The notes below the pieces were generated by a model, which was not told the DNA's origin, searched no databases, and worked only from the letters and a program-made list of their open reading frames with translations. Both the position numbers and the translations under genes were made by a program. A stretch of DNA of 64,000 nucleotides from assembly GCA_013215375.1 (NCBI GenBank), contig JABSRB010000027.1:1-64000 (forward strand), read 5' to 3'. Numbering within the stretch: the first letter of the stretch is position 1; the number at the start of each line of letters is the position of its first letter. This stretch comes from Oceanospirillaceae bacterium (GTDB lineage: Bacteria > Pseudomonadota > Gammaproteobacteria > Pseudomonadales > Balneatricaceae). Below are positions 7,867-17,947 of the stretch, piece by piece.

Positions 7867-10548
7867 CTAAACTGCCTGTTTGGCAAAGTCTCCAAGCATC
7901 AGTGAAATATCCCCAATACAGCTACCACAGCTATTTCCTGCGCCCGTACATTTTCTCACTTGCTCGACACTTGTGGCGTTATCAAAAATTGCAGCCTTTA
8001 CTGCTCTTACGGGGACTTTAAGACACTGGCAGAATATTTTTTCATCTTGTAACTCCAATACATTGGCTGCTATGCTGCCACGTTTTTGCATATCGCTACT
8101 GGCTGCATCATAAAACTGGCTGACCCAGCCCTGAGGTAATTGTTGCTTGGTTCGCGCCACAAAAATTCCCGATTTCAAGGCACGCCCCTCAAAAAAACTT
8201 AATCTAAAGTATTCAGATTTCTCATCCACCGCTTGTATTTGGCTAGTCACTACACCATCACTTTGCAACTCTTTAAGCAATTTTTGTAAACGTTCAAACA
8301 ATTCTGCAGGTTGCTCTTCACTGGCCAAGTGATAGCAATAGCCATCTTTCACTGACTGTTCAATTTGATAAAAACTAATATCTAATGGCAGCTTATGTGG
8401 CACTACCAACTGAGCTTCACTATTTATAGTACATGGCGCCAATTCAACGCTTGCATGTTTAAAAGCCGGCTGGCCGGAAATGGGATCTACGTCCGCTTTT
8501 ACCAGTTTTCCCACTGCCCCTTGATGGCTGTTTTCACTGGACCAGTGAATCGGCATAAACAAACTTTGCACGGTTTGCGCGTTGGAATGTTTCAAGCGGA
8601 CAATTAAGCTTCCCTCTTTACTGAATATTTTAACCAAGGATTCATCAGCTAAGTTTAGTTTAGCCGCATCAACCGGGTTAATTTCCACTAGCGGCTCAGG
8701 ATAATGGTTGGACAACAGCGCCGACTTACCCGTTCTGGTCTGGGTATGCCATTGATCACGAGCTCTACCAGTATTCAATGTAAAGCCAACAGTTTTAGAG
8801 TGCATCAATACATCACTGACCGCGATCATTTGTGCTTTTTTATTGGGCGTATAATAGTGATGCTCAGTAAACATTAACTGATCACTTAAAACAATGGCTT
8901 TTGGATTGGCTTGAGGCCATTGAATTGGCACCCAATTTTTATACTGTGTTGCGCTAATCTGACTAAATGCAGAGATATCGAAGGCTCTTGATCCTGCATT
9001 TTCCAAACCGGACAAAGCAGCGTGTTCTAAAAAAACCTCTCTTTCGTCTTGGTAATTGAATTGCTCTGCATACCCCATCTTGCTTGCGATACTGGCAATA
9101 ATCCACCAATCACCTTTTGCTCCGGCATAAGGTTCCAGAAAAGATCGTTGCCTGGAAATTCGTCGCTCTGAGTTAGTGACTGTACCTGATTTTTCTCCCC
9201 ACCCCTGTGCTGGCAATACTACATCGGCAAAATCAATAGTGTCATTACTGGCTACACAATCACTGACGACCACTAGCGGGCAGTTTTTTAGTGCACGGCG
9301 TACCTTCTCGCTATCGGGCATACTCACCGCTGGGTTGGTCGCCATTATCCAGATCGCCTTTATTTTACCTTTATCTAGCGCATCAAATAAATCAACCGCT
9401 TTCAAGCCAGCCTTTTGTGCTAGATTATCGGTGCCCCAAAAATTGGCAAGCGCCTGATGTTTATCGGTATCAGAAAATTCAATATGACTGGCCAAAGTGT
9501 TCGCCAGCGCACCTACTTCTCGTCCACCCATAGCATTAGGCTGTCCGGTGATAGAAAAAGGCCCAGAGCCTGGTTTGCCAATTTTGCCACTGGCTAAATG
9601 GCAATTGATGATCGCATTACCTTGATCGACACCTTGTTTAGACTGGTTAATGCCCTGGGAAAATAGCGTCACTACTTTTTCGCTGTCACCGAACAGCTGG
9701 TAGAAAGTTTGGATGTCATTTTCAGCCAAACCAATGTTTGACAACTTATCGAGATCTTCTCTGGCACTGGCCAGCGCATTGTCAAAACCATCGGCCAGAC
9801 AGTCTATGTGGTCATTGTTAGCCAGATAATCCAACAAGCCATTGAACAACACTAAGTCACCCCCTGCCCGTATCGGCAGATGTAAATCAGCAAGCTCATT
9901 AGAGGCGGTCACTCTTGGGTCAATGACAACCACTTTTAACGCGGGACGCTTAGCCTTTTCATCGCGAATGCGTTGGTACAAAATAGGATGACACCAGGCC
10001 AAATTAGACCCAGATAATACAATAAGATCAGCCTTGGTAATATCTGAGTAACTCATCGGCACAATATCTTCGCCAAAGGCTCTTTTGTGCGCAGCTACAG
10101 CAGAAGACATGCAAAGTCGAGAATTTGTATCGATATTTCCAGAGCCAATAAAGCCTTTCATTAATTTATTAGCAAGATAATAATCTTCTGTTAGTAACTG
10201 GCCAGACACATAAAAAGCAACACTGTCGGGGCCGTGCTCTGCAATTATTTGCTTAAATTGATGGGCTACATAATCAGTTGCTCTATCCCAGCTCACTGAT
10301 TCACCATGAATAAGCGGCGAAGATAAACGGTTACTGTTATCCAAAGTGTCCGCTAAATTTTTACCTTTAATGCAAAGTTTGCCTAAATTAGCAGGGTGTT
10401 GTTGGTCTCCTCGCACTTGGAACTTATCATCTTGTACAAGAACCTGCACCCCACAACCGACGCCACAATAAGGGCAAGTTGTTTTGATGCCTTTTTCGGC
10501 ATCTGTCACTATTAAATTTGGCACTGCTTGTAAAGCTTGATTATTCAC
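7867..10548 (-). CDS. nasA: Assimilatory nitrate reductase, catalytic subunit
   Basis: 893 residues. An N-terminal [4Fe-4S] site is formed by C25, C28, C32 and C59 (CPYCGVGC...LCIKG). The molybdopterin oxidoreductase core follows, with NSRLCMSSAV and GANL-type segments, and the dinucleotide-binding domain starts at about residue 570 (LNTGRARDQWHTQTRTGKS). The last 55 residues form a BFD-like [2Fe-2S] domain (CQC...CTGAGNSCGSC), found in the NasA/NarB type that takes electrons from a flavoprotein or ferredoxin. It reduces nitrate to nitrite in the cytoplasm for nitrogen assimilation. It is divergent from nirB and has its own sigma-54-type promoter. Confidence 0.95.
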   Translation of the reverse strand: MNNQALQAVPNLIVTDAEKGIKTTCPYCGVGCGVQVLVQDDKFQVRGDQQHPANLGKLCIKGKNLADTLDNSNRLSSPLIHGESVSWDRATDYVAHQFKQIIAEHGPDSVAFYVSGQLLTEDYYLANKLMKGFIGSGNIDTNSRLCMSSAVAAHKRAFGEDIVPMSYSDITKADLIVLSGSNLAWCHPILYQRIRDEKAKRPALKVVVIDPRVTASNELADLHLPIRAGGDLVLFNGLLDYLANNDHIDCLADGFDNALASAREDLDKLSNIGLAENDIQTFYQLFGDSEKVVTLFSQGINQSKQGVDQGNAIINCHLASGKIGKPGSGPFSITGQPNAMGGREVGALANTLASHIEFSDTDKHQALANFWGTDNLAQKAGLKAVDLFDALDKGKIKAIWIMATNPAVSMPDSEKVRRALKNCPLVVVSDCVASNDTIDFADVVLPAQGWGEKSGTVTNSERRISRQRSFLEPYAGAKGDWWIIASIASKMGYAEQFNYQDEREVFLEHAALSGLENAGSRAFDISAFSQISATQYKNWVPIQWPQANPKAIVLSDQLMFTEHHYYTPNKKAQMIAVSDVLMHSKTVGFTLNTGRARDQWHTQTRTGKSALLSNHYPEPLVEINPVDAAKLNLADESLVKIFSKEGSLIVRLKHSNAQTVQSLFMPIHWSSENSHQGAVGKLVKADVDPISGQPAFKHASVELAPCTINSEAQLVVPHKLPLDISFYQIEQSVKDGYCYHLASEEQPAELFERLQKLLKELQSDGVVTSQIQAVDEKSEYFRLSFFEGRALKSGIFVARTKQQLPQGWVSQFYDAASSDMQKRGSIAANVLELQDEKIFCQCLKVPVRAVKAAIFDNATSVEQVRKCTGAGNSCGSCIGDISLMLGDFAKQAV

Positions 10549-10581
10549 TTAGAACCCCTGTTTGCAAAAGCATATTCATGT

Positions 10582-10600
10582 AAAGCAATAATTAAACCAA
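10582..10600 (-). promoter_or_regulatory. Sigma-54 (RpoN) promoter for nasA
   Basis: On the minus strand TTGGTTTAATTATTGCTTT has GG and GC elements at the exact sigma-54 spacing (-24/-12), with the complete TTGC half. The expected start point is about 25 bases before the nasA ATG. The -24 half reads TGGT instead of TGGC. Confidence 0.6.
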
Positions 10601-10713
10601 CTTTTCCAGCTTATAGTTTAGTCGTTTATTATCAATAACTTATATTAATAAATTTCTATTTTCACAGTTTTAACATCATTTCACACGTTTTTTCGCCCAA
10701 AAATAGCGCAACT

Positions 10714-10743
10714 TGCTCGGTTTGGATGCGATTAATTTGTGCA
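10714..10743. promoter_or_regulatory. Candidate NtrC enhancer sites between nasA and nirB
   Basis: Two 17-base stretches sharing TGCG, at 10714-10730 and 10727-10743 (TGCGATTAATTTGTGCA), each match about 8 of the 12 fixed positions of the NtrC consensus TGCACC-N5-GGTGCA. They lie about 140-160 bases from both sigma-54 promoters, a normal enhancer distance. Each match is imperfect. Confidence 0.35.
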
Positions 10744-10847
10744 AGATACAACACTCTATTTTTTTCAGCCTTCAAAAAAAACAATCACATTAAATTAAAG
10801 CCTTAAATATTAGACAGTTATCTAATTTCACTAACAAAACCACTGAG

Positions 10848-10865
10848 TTGGCCTTTAAATTGCTT
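10848..10865 (+). promoter_or_regulatory. Sigma-54 (RpoN) promoter for nirB
   Basis: TTGGCCTTTAAATTGCTT has TGGC and TTGC at the required 11-base spacing between the second G of -24 and the G of -12. The predicted start is near 10875, 40 bases before the nirB ATG. Nitrogen-controlled nitrate-assimilation genes commonly use RpoN with NtrC. Confidence 0.72.
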
Positions 10866-10914
10866 TACCACTGCCAGACAAGAATTAAATATAAGATAAG
10901 GCGAGTAAATAATA

Positions 10915-13440
10915 ATGGCCAAACAAAGAATAGTAGTAGTAGGCAACGGCATGGTTGGGCATCATTTTATCAGCCAACTACATAAATCTCACAGTGATGA
11001 ATACGAAATAATCACATTCTGTGAAGAAAGCCGCCTTGCATATGACCGTGTCATGCTAACTAGCTATTACACCGGCAATAGCGCTGACGATTTAGCCATG
11101 ACCACTCCTGAGCAATACGACGAGATGGGTGTTAAATATTACCTGAATCAAGAAGTCATCTCTATCGATCCTCAAGCGAAAAGCGTCACTAGTTCTGGCG
11201 GCGATATAATTAGCTACGATAAATTAGTCTTAGCCACCGGCTCTTACCCCTTTGTACCCCCTGTGCCTGGTAAAGATCAAGAGCACATCCATGTCTATCG
11301 TACCTTAGATGATTTAGATGCCATCGCAGAATCCGCTAAGGATTCAACGGTAGGCGTTGTTATTGGCGGCGGGTTACTCGGTTTAGAAGCCGCTAACGCG
11401 ATCAAACAGTTAGGACTTAAAACCCACGTGGTTGAGTTTGCGCCTCGATTAATGGCTGTCCAGTTAGACCAAGGTGGCGGAGATCTTTTAAGACAAAAAA
11501 TTAATACCTTAGGCGTGGAAGTACATACTGAGAAGAACACCAAAGAAATTGTCGCTGGTGAAACTTGTAAATACAGAATGAACTTCGCTGACGGTAGTTT
11601 CTTAGAAACAGATACCATCGTCTTTTCGGCGGGCATCCGCCCAAGAGACAACCTAGCCCGAGCAGCTGATTTGCAACTTGGCGAACGCGGCGGCATTTCT
11701 ATCAATAATCAGTGCCAGACCAGCGATGCTGATATTTATTCTATTGGTGAATGCGCACTGTGGGACAACAAAATTTTTGGCTTAGTTGCACCTGGTTATA
11801 ACATGGCCAAAGCGGCTGTTAGTCACATCACTGGCGGTGACAAAGAGTTTGCCGGCGCCGACATGAGCACAAAACTGAAACTATTGGGTGTTGAAGTAGC
11901 CAGTATCGGCGATGCACACGCTAATACCCCCAACTCGCAAACCTATAGTTTTATCGATACTGCGACCGGCATCTATAAAAAAATTGTCATGGACGAGTCA
12001 GGAAAAATCTTACTTGGCGCAGTGATGGTTGGTGACAGTAGCGATTATGGTCAGTGGCTACAAATGGTACTGAATAAAATTGAGCTGACCCACCCACCAG
12101 AGTACTTGTTACTGCCTGAAGCTGAAGGTGAATCTGGCGGCAGCAGTGCTGGTATTGATGCACTACCTGACAGCGCACAAATCTGCTCTTGCCTGGACAT
12201 CACTAAAGGCGAACTCAATGAAGCAGTAGCAGCAGGCGCGACAGATATTAGCGCTCTTAAATCTTGCACAGGTGCTGGTACGGGTTGTGGCGGTTGTGTG
12301 CCACTGGTCACTCAAGTGATGAATGCCCAACTGAGTAAACTTGGCGTTAGTATCGACAGCAGCTTGTGCCGCCATTTCAAATATTCACGCACCGAGCTAT
12401 ACGACATAATCCGCGTTAAAAACATTCGCTCATTTAATGCACTACTTGACGATTGTGGTGCGGGAGAAGGCTGTGAAATATGCAAACCCGCGGTTGGCTC
12501 AATGCTGGCATCACTGTGGAACGAACACGTATTAGAAGATGAGTTAATTGGCCTGCAAGATACCAACGACAACTTTTTAGGCAATATGCAGAAAAACGGT
12601 ACTTACTCTATCGTTCCTCGTATCCCCGGCGGCGAAATCACCCCCGATCACTTAATACTGATAGGTCAAGTGGCTAAAGAATACAATTTATACACCAAAA
12701 TCACCGGTGGCCAGCGCATCGATTTATTTGGCGCGCAGATTCACCAACTACCGGCTATTTGGAAGCGCTTTGTTGATGCAGGCCTAGAGACAGGACACGC
12801 ATACGGCAAGTCATTGCGTACCGTTAAATCTTGTGTTGGCAATACTTGGTGTCGCTATGGGGTACAAGATAGCACCTCGATGGCGATATTAATTGAACAG
12901 CGTTACCGTGGCATCCGCTCCCCGCACAAAGTAAAAATGGCGGTCTCTGGCTGTGCCCGTGAGTGTGCTGAGGCGCAGAGCAAAGATTTTGGCATTATAG
13001 CTACCGATAACGGCTGGAATTTGTATGTATGTGGCAATGGCGGCATGCGTCCAAGACACGCAGATCTTTTTGCCAGCGACATTGATGATGCAACACTGCT
13101 GCGCTACATCGATATTATTTTCATGTTCTACGTCAGAACGGCAGATAGATTACAGCGCACCTCTGTTTGGATGGAGAGCCTAGAAGGTGGTCTCGATTAC
13201 CTAAAAGAAGTGGTGATGGAAGACAAATTAGGCATCAACGACGAACTGTTAGCACAGATGGAGCACCTCATTGATACTTATCAGTGCGAGTGGAAAACCA
13301 CCATCGAAACGCCTGAAAAACTCAAGCGCTTCAGCCATTACATTAATAGCAGTAAAGCCGATGACAATATCATTTTTGGTACAGTGCGCGACCAAATCAG
13401 CCCCAGTGAAAAAGCACTTGAATTAGCCACAGAACTATAA
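10915..13440 (+). CDS. nirB: NAD(P)H nitrite reductase, large subunit
   Basis: 841 residues, the normal NirB length. From the N terminus: FAD/NAD(P)-binding pyridine-nucleotide reductase domain (1-310, GNGMVGHHF and GGGLLGLEAA); BFD [2Fe-2S] region (about 420-470, CSC...CTGAGTGCGGC); a second cysteine cluster (about 482-530, CGAGEGCEIC); ferredoxin-like half-domain; and the sirohaem/[4Fe-4S] domain with C640-x5-C646 and C680-x3-C684. It reduces nitrite to ammonium in the cytoplasm with NADH or NADPH. First gene of a nirB-nirD-transporter operon. AAGG precedes the ATG. Confidence 0.96.
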   Translation: MAKQRIVVVGNGMVGHHFISQLHKSHSDEYEIITFCEESRLAYDRVMLTSYYTGNSADDLAMTTPEQYDEMGVKYYLNQEVISIDPQAKSVTSSGGDIISYDKLVLATGSYPFVPPVPGKDQEHIHVYRTLDDLDAIAESAKDSTVGVVIGGGLLGLEAANAIKQLGLKTHVVEFAPRLMAVQLDQGGGDLLRQKINTLGVEVHTEKNTKEIVAGETCKYRMNFADGSFLETDTIVFSAGIRPRDNLARAADLQLGERGGISINNQCQTSDADIYSIGECALWDNKIFGLVAPGYNMAKAAVSHITGGDKEFAGADMSTKLKLLGVEVASIGDAHANTPNSQTYSFIDTATGIYKKIVMDESGKILLGAVMVGDSSDYGQWLQMVLNKIELTHPPEYLLLPEAEGESGGSSAGIDALPDSAQICSCLDITKGELNEAVAAGATDISALKSCTGAGTGCGGCVPLVTQVMNAQLSKLGVSIDSSLCRHFKYSRTELYDIIRVKNIRSFNALLDDCGAGEGCEICKPAVGSMLASLWNEHVLEDELIGLQDTNDNFLGNMQKNGTYSIVPRIPGGEITPDHLILIGQVAKEYNLYTKITGGQRIDLFGAQIHQLPAIWKRFVDAGLETGHAYGKSLRTVKSCVGNTWCRYGVQDSTSMAILIEQRYRGIRSPHKVKMAVSGCARECAEAQSKDFGIIATDNGWNLYVCGNGGMRPRHADLFASDIDDATLLRYIDIIFMFYVRTADRLQRTSVWMESLEGGLDYLKEVVMEDKLGINDELLAQMEHLIDTYQCEWKTTIETPEKLKRFSHYINSSKADDNIIFGTVRDQISPSEKALELATEL

Positions 13441-13453
13441 GACGGGATTTAAT

Positions 13454-13816
13454 ATGACAACAACTACAAAGACGAACTGGATAGACATTTGTCAATTACA
13501 AGACATTCCACGTAACACCGGAGTATGTGCAGATTTGCAAGGTACGCAAGTGGCTATTTTTCATATCCAACCACGTAACTTAGAGGGGGTAAGCCAAATA
13601 AAGGCCGTTTCAAATTTTGACCCCTTTGCCAGAGCTAATGTTTTATCACGTGGCCTTATCACCGAGTTAGATGATAAATATCGCATTGCGTCTCCCCTAT
13701 TAAAGCAGCAATTTTGTTTAGATACCGGTATTTGTGAGCAGGACGAAAGTGTCTCAATCTCTACTTTTGAATCAAGAATTCACAATGGATTTGTACAACT
13801 TAAGGAGGTTTCTTAA
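13454..13816 (+). CDS. nirD: Nitrite reductase, small subunit
   Basis: 120 residues with a Rieske-like beta fold ([20 protein letters not shown]... and a later [14 protein letters not shown] segment). The Rieske CxH/CxxH iron-sulfur ligands are not present, as is normal for NirD. It partners NirB. It begins 13 bases after nirB and stops two bases before the GTG of the transporter, so translation is probably coupled. Confidence 0.93.
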   Translation: MTTTTKTNWIDICQLQDIPRNTGVCADLQGTQVAIFHIQPRNLEGVSQIKAVSNFDPFARANVLSRGLITELDDKYRIASPLLKQQFCLDTGICEQDESVSISTFESRIHNGFVQLKEVS

Positions 13817-13817
13817 C

Positions 13818-15284
13818 GTGAATTCAAGTAAGTTTCGACTGTTTTCATTAAATCCACAAATGAAAATTTTGCATTTCAGTTGGGTAGCCTTTTTTATCAG
13901 CTTTTTGGTGTGGTTCAACCATGCACCACTATTGGGCATGATTGCAGAATCGATGGGGCTCACCGCTGAACAGATCAAGACTCTGTTAATCTTGAACGTC
14001 GCGTTGACCATCCCCGCGCGTATTATTATCGGCATGGTGACAGACCAATACGGCCCACGAAAAACCTATAGTTTACTGTTATTTGTCTGTGCTATCCCCT
14101 GCTTCATGTTTGCACTTGCAGACAATTTTGAGCAGCTAGCACTGGCCAGATTCTTGTTAGGCTTTATCGGCGCAGGCTTTGTTATTGGTATTCGCCTAGT
14201 CAGCGAGTGGTTCCCAGCACACCAACTCGGTACAGCTGAGGGCATATACGGCGGCTGGGGTAACTTTGGATCAGCCGCAGCTGCGGGCACAATGCCAGTA
14301 CTGGCGCTGATGTTTGGCGGGGATGATGGCTGGCGTTGGGCGGTAGGTGTCACAGGTATTATCTGCATGCTCTACTCCTTTGTCTTCTATTGGGGTGTAC
14401 GCGACACACCCAAAGGCGCTACTTACTTTAAACCTAAAAGCTCAAAGGCGATGGAAGTCACCAGCATTAGCGATTTTTACTTGTTGCTACTGATGAAGAT
14501 TCCGTTATTTGCCGCTTTAGCACTACTGGTATGGAAGCTATCTCCCGAGGGCGTTAGCCTTATCGGAGAGACCTTTAGCATCATTGCTTACCTTTCACTG
14601 GTGGTTTTACTGATCGTCGAAGTGCGTGCTGCTTACCATGTTAACAAAGATATATTTGTTAAAGAAGTGGAGCCATTACACCGCTATTCATTCAAGCAAG
14701 TAGCGGTATTAAATGTCTTATATTTCGCCACTTTTGGCTCTGAACTCGCCGTTATTTCAATGTTGCCATTATTTTTTGCCGAGACTTTTAATCTCAGCAT
14801 GGTAACGGCCGGATTACTCGCCTCAAGCTATGCATTTATGAACTTGGCATCACGGCCGTTAGGCGGCTGGATCAGCGATAAATACGGGCGCAAGATCACT
14901 CTGATGATTTTAACCACGGGCCTATCTTTAGGCTATTGTGTGATGGCAACCATCAACGGTGAATGGCCTCTCGTATTAGCGGTCATTGCTGCCATGAGCT
15001 GCTCGTTCTTTGTCCAAGCTGGTGAAGGTGCAGTGTTTGCTGCCGTACCATTAATCAAGCGCAGACTCACCGGGCAAATTGCGGGTATGACCGGTGCCTA
15101 CGGTAACGTTGGCGCAGTGTTTTATCTAACGGTACTCTCTTTTGTTAGCTACCAAGATTTTTTCATTGTAATTGCGATTAGTGCCTTTGTCGGTTTAATG
15201 ATGTTATTTTTAATGAAAGAGCCAAAAGGCGCTATGGCTGAGATCATGCCCGATGGTAGTGTTGAATTAATTAAAGTTAATTAA
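13818..15284 (+). CDS. Nitrate/nitrite MFS transporter (NarK/NasA type)
   Basis: 488 residues from GTG 13818, a membrane protein with about 12 helices. Both nitrate-signature regions can be seen: [13 protein letters not shown] after helix 4/5 and [16 protein letters not shown] in the second half, plus MFS loop DQYGPRKT and SDKYGRKI. It imports nitrate or exports nitrite; in this cluster import is likely. An upstream in-frame ATG at 13734 would overlap nirD by 83 bases; GTG 13818 is preferred because TAAGGAGG lies nine bases in front of it, at the nirD stop. Confidence 0.92.
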   Translation: MNSSKFRLFSLNPQMKILHFSWVAFFISFLVWFNHAPLLGMIAESMGLTAEQIKTLLILNVALTIPARIIIGMVTDQYGPRKTYSLLLFVCAIPCFMFALADNFEQLALARFLLGFIGAGFVIGIRLVSEWFPAHQLGTAEGIYGGWGNFGSAAAAGTMPVLALMFGGDDGWRWAVGVTGIICMLYSFVFYWGVRDTPKGATYFKPKSSKAMEVTSISDFYLLLLMKIPLFAALALLVWKLSPEGVSLIGETFSIIAYLSLVVLLIVEVRAAYHVNKDIFVKEVEPLHRYSFKQVAVLNVLYFATFGSELAVISMLPLFFAETFNLSMVTAGLLASSYAFMNLASRPLGGWISDKYGRKITLMILTTGLSLGYCVMATINGEWPLVLAVIAAMSCSFFVQAGEGAVFAAVPLIKRRLTGQIAGMTGAYGNVGAVFYLTVLSFVSYQDFFIVIAISAFVGLMMLFLMKEPKGAMAEIMPDGSVELIKVN

Positions 15285-15376
15285 CCATAACCAGTGTCAA
15301 TATATTACGGGGTCTTAGAACTGAGCTTCTTTGACCCTGTAACAGTATTTGCATTGATGAGAGTCGCCACCTTTTT

Positions 15377-17089
15377 ATGTCAAACTCCACCACTAGATCA
15401 CAGCCACTAACCATCACCGCCGGTGGTTATTCAACCGCGGGTATCAAAAGCGAAAACCAAGATGCTTTTGCCGTCAAAATAACCAAAAGCATTGAGCTTG
15501 AAACAAAAGGTCATGTGGCGGTGATTGCCGACGGTGTATCCAGTGCCAATTGCGCTGCACAAGCCAGTCAAATGAGTGTCTGCCACTTTATTGAAGAATA
15601 CCTAGCGACCCCTGATAGCTGGTCTGTTAGCAAGTCAGCAGCGAAGATCATTGCCGCGTTAAACAGTTGGTTGTACTCCAGACAGCAGACAAGTGCCGCT
15701 GACCAGCAAGAACAGCAGTGGTACAGTACCTTTTCAGCGATTATCCTCAAAGGCACGCAAGCGAGAATATTTCACATTGGCGACTGTCAAATTGCCAAGA
15801 TCAACGCTGATGGTTATCAAGTCCTCACCAAAGCACACTCAACCCCCTCTGGTATTCTTAACCGCGCTTTAGGCGCTGCTAATCATGTCAAAGTTGATTA
15901 CACCACCACGGAAATTGAAAAGGATGACCTATTCGTTTTAAGCTGTGATGGTGTTTATGATTTTATTAGCAAAAAAAACCTACGATCTATCATCAATGCA
16001 AGCGAAAGTTTAGAAATAGCCAGCCAGAGCATCTGCGAAAAAGCCTTGGCTAATGGCTCTCACGACAACCTAACTTGTCTGCTTATCAAAATTGAGAACG
16101 CCCCTGACATTTCATTTAACCAACTCGTCTACCAACGCAAACTGCAAGTTATACCTCCGGCACTGCCCATCGGCTCGGTGCTTGATGACTATGAAATCCT
16201 AGAGATAAAACAACAAACTGCCCGCTCACACGTGTATTTAGCCAAAGACCGAGCACTGCAGCGTGAAGTCATCATTAAAGTCCCCTCACTTAATTTCGAT
16301 GAAGACCCGCAGTACATTGCCGCTTTTATTAAAGAGGGCTGGATTGGTGAGAAGTTTAACCACCCAGGCTTAATGAAAATCTATCCACGCAACCCTAACA
16401 GTAAATTTCTCTACCATGTGTGCGAGAAGGTAAATGGGCGACCACTAGATCAGTGGATGAGTGATAACAAAACGCCTGCTATTGACGTGGTCAGTGACAT
16501 TCTCAAGCAAATGATCAGTGCACTACGCACCCTGCAGCGCATGGACATTATTCACTGCGATTTAAAACCAGATAATTTTTTAATGGATGATGCAGGACAA
16601 ATAACTCTGATTGACTATGGCAGCTGTAAGATTGGCTGCTTTGAAGAACCCGCTGATGCAACCCCACTGGGCACTTTGTCGTACAGCGCACCAGAAATAC
16701 TGTTAGGCGGCACGGCAAGCCATCAAAGCGATTTATTTTCTCTCGCCATTATTACCTACCAAATGCTCTGCGATCAACTGCCTTTTAAGACACTGAGCAC
16801 GCCTGCAGATATTCCAAAATCATTTCAACAATGGCATTATCGCCCCATCAGCACTTTTCGTAAAAACATCCCCCAAGAAATCGATGAGACACTCAAAGAA
16901 GCACTTTGCGCAGATCCGAGCAAACGCACCCCGAGTTTTTCACAAATGTATGAAGGTTTTAAAAACAGGCACAATGAAACATTTAATGATTTTCAGCAGC
17001 CGCCGCTAATCGTGCGAAATCCAGTGTTGTTTTGGCAGTGTGTCAGTGGTTGTCTCGCCTTATTGCTCATCACAAGTTTGATTTTTTAA
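15377..17089 (+). CDS. PP2C-type phosphatase fused to a Ser/Thr protein kinase, C-terminal membrane anchor
   Basis: 570 residues. A PP2C domain (about 8-248) has the metal-binding aspartates in ENQDA, VIADGVSS, SCDGVYDF and SHDNLT. A kinase domain (about 265-530) has the ATP lysine K301 (VIIKVPS), HCDLKPDN with D395, and D413 in LIDYGSC, but the glycine-rich loop is absent: KQQTARSHVYLAKD replaces GxGxxG. The last 20 residues (FWQCVSGCLALLLITSLIF) form one membrane helix, leaving both enzyme domains cytoplasmic. It lies 92 bases after the nitrate transporter. Similar fusions next to nitrate-assimilation genes exist in other gammaproteobacteria (from memory); the substrate is unknown. Opposing activities in one chain suggest a switch controlling nitrate uptake or reduction (inference). 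Confidence 0.88.
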   Translation: MSNSTTRSQPLTITAGGYSTAGIKSENQDAFAVKITKSIELETKGHVAVIADGVSSANCAAQASQMSVCHFIEEYLATPDSWSVSKSAAKIIAALNSWLYSRQQTSAADQQEQQWYSTFSAIILKGTQARIFHIGDCQIAKINADGYQVLTKAHSTPSGILNRALGAANHVKVDYTTTEIEKDDLFVLSCDGVYDFISKKNLRSIINASESLEIASQSICEKALANGSHDNLTCLLIKIENAPDISFNQLVYQRKLQVIPPALPIGSVLDDYEILEIKQQTARSHVYLAKDRALQREVIIKVPSLNFDEDPQYIAAFIKEGWIGEKFNHPGLMKIYPRNPNSKFLYHVCEKVNGRPLDQWMSDNKTPAIDVVSDILKQMISALRTLQRMDIIHCDLKPDNFLMDDAGQITLIDYGSCKIGCFEEPADATPLGTLSYSAPEILLGGTASHQSDLFSLAIITYQMLCDQLPFKTLSTPADIPKSFQQWHYRPISTFRKNIPQEIDETLKEALCADPSKRTPSFSQMYEGFKNRHNETFNDFQQPPLIVRNPVLFWQCVSGCLALLLITSLIF

Positions 17090-17378
17090 CCTTGGTTAGC
17101 ATAGTAATCCAGCCGATTTAACGCAGCAGATTTTAATATATTGAGCAGTCGAACTACTGAATGTTATTAACATGGGATATATAGGATAATGATACCGCTG
17201 TAGATTTACAGCAGGTTTTAGAATACCAAAACAATATTTTTTAAAACATCTAATGACCTCAACCAACGCCTTTTATAAGATAAAAAAGTATTAGTTGAGA
17301 TCTAATGCTCACAACAGTAATTATCGTTTTTTGTGTCCTACTAACAAATTAGAACACTAAAACTTTCAAACATATTGC

Positions 17379-17792
17379 TTAGCGCGCTTGTGAGATAGCT
17401 TTTTGTTTTATCTTAGTAGAGGAGGTACGAGGGTTATAGTTTACTTGTACTATCTTTTTGCCACCTTGCTCCAAAAAGGCATCCACCGCCAGGTTATGTG
17501 GATTTTTACCCCAGTCTTCGCCGATTACAAAAATATCTACATCTAATTCCTTACAAGCGGTGACATATTCAAGCTCATGGTAAGCATACACCCTATCAAC
17601 GCACTCTAACGCCATCAACATTTCCATACGTTGCTCAAGAGGAATTACGGGAACATTGGGTTTATAGCTATTAACGACTTCATCGGAGGCCACGCCTACT
17701 ACTAAAGTATCGCCTAATTTTTTGCATTGTTCTAATAGAGCCAAATGGCCCACGTGCAATAAATCCCATGTTCCTACTGTATACACAAGCAT
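17379..17792 (-). CDS. Cytidylyltransferase-like protein (glycerol-3-phosphate cytidylyltransferase family)
   Basis: 137 residues, the size of TagD-type enzymes. The nucleotidyltransferase motifs are clear: TVGTWDLLHVGHLALLEQC with HVGH near the N terminus, and RTSSTKIKQK near the C terminus; GEDWGKNP matches the nucleotide-binding segment. Members activate a phosphate-carrying polyol or choline/ethanolamine phosphate with CTP in the cytoplasm. It is divergent from a CDP-alcohol phosphatidyltransferase that could use a CDP-activated product, so together they may make a special phospholipid or glycan head group (inference). The ATG is followed by MLVYTVGTWD. Confidence 0.85.
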   Translation of the reverse strand: MLVYTVGTWDLLHVGHLALLEQCKKLGDTLVVGVASDEVVNSYKPNVPVIPLEQRMEMLMALECVDRVYAYHELEYVTACKELDVDIFVIGEDWGKNPHNLAVDAFLEQGGKKIVQVNYNPRTSSTKIKQKAISQAR

Positions 17793-17947
17793 TATATGAT
17801 TTAATCCTTAGGTTATAATAAATTTCGATGCTATAGTAACACGCCAAGTTCTTAGGGGGACATGATTCAAATAATAAGTTCAAACACTCCTCTCAAAATT
17901 GACCGCACCCACTAAGCTATTTACTTCTAACACTTCCAGGATTGATA

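Noticed and set aside
15307-15342. Terminator after the nitrate transporter
   Set aside because: ACGGGGTC and GACCCTGT can pair but there is no T-run, so it cannot be called; the phosphatase-kinase gene may still be co-transcribed.
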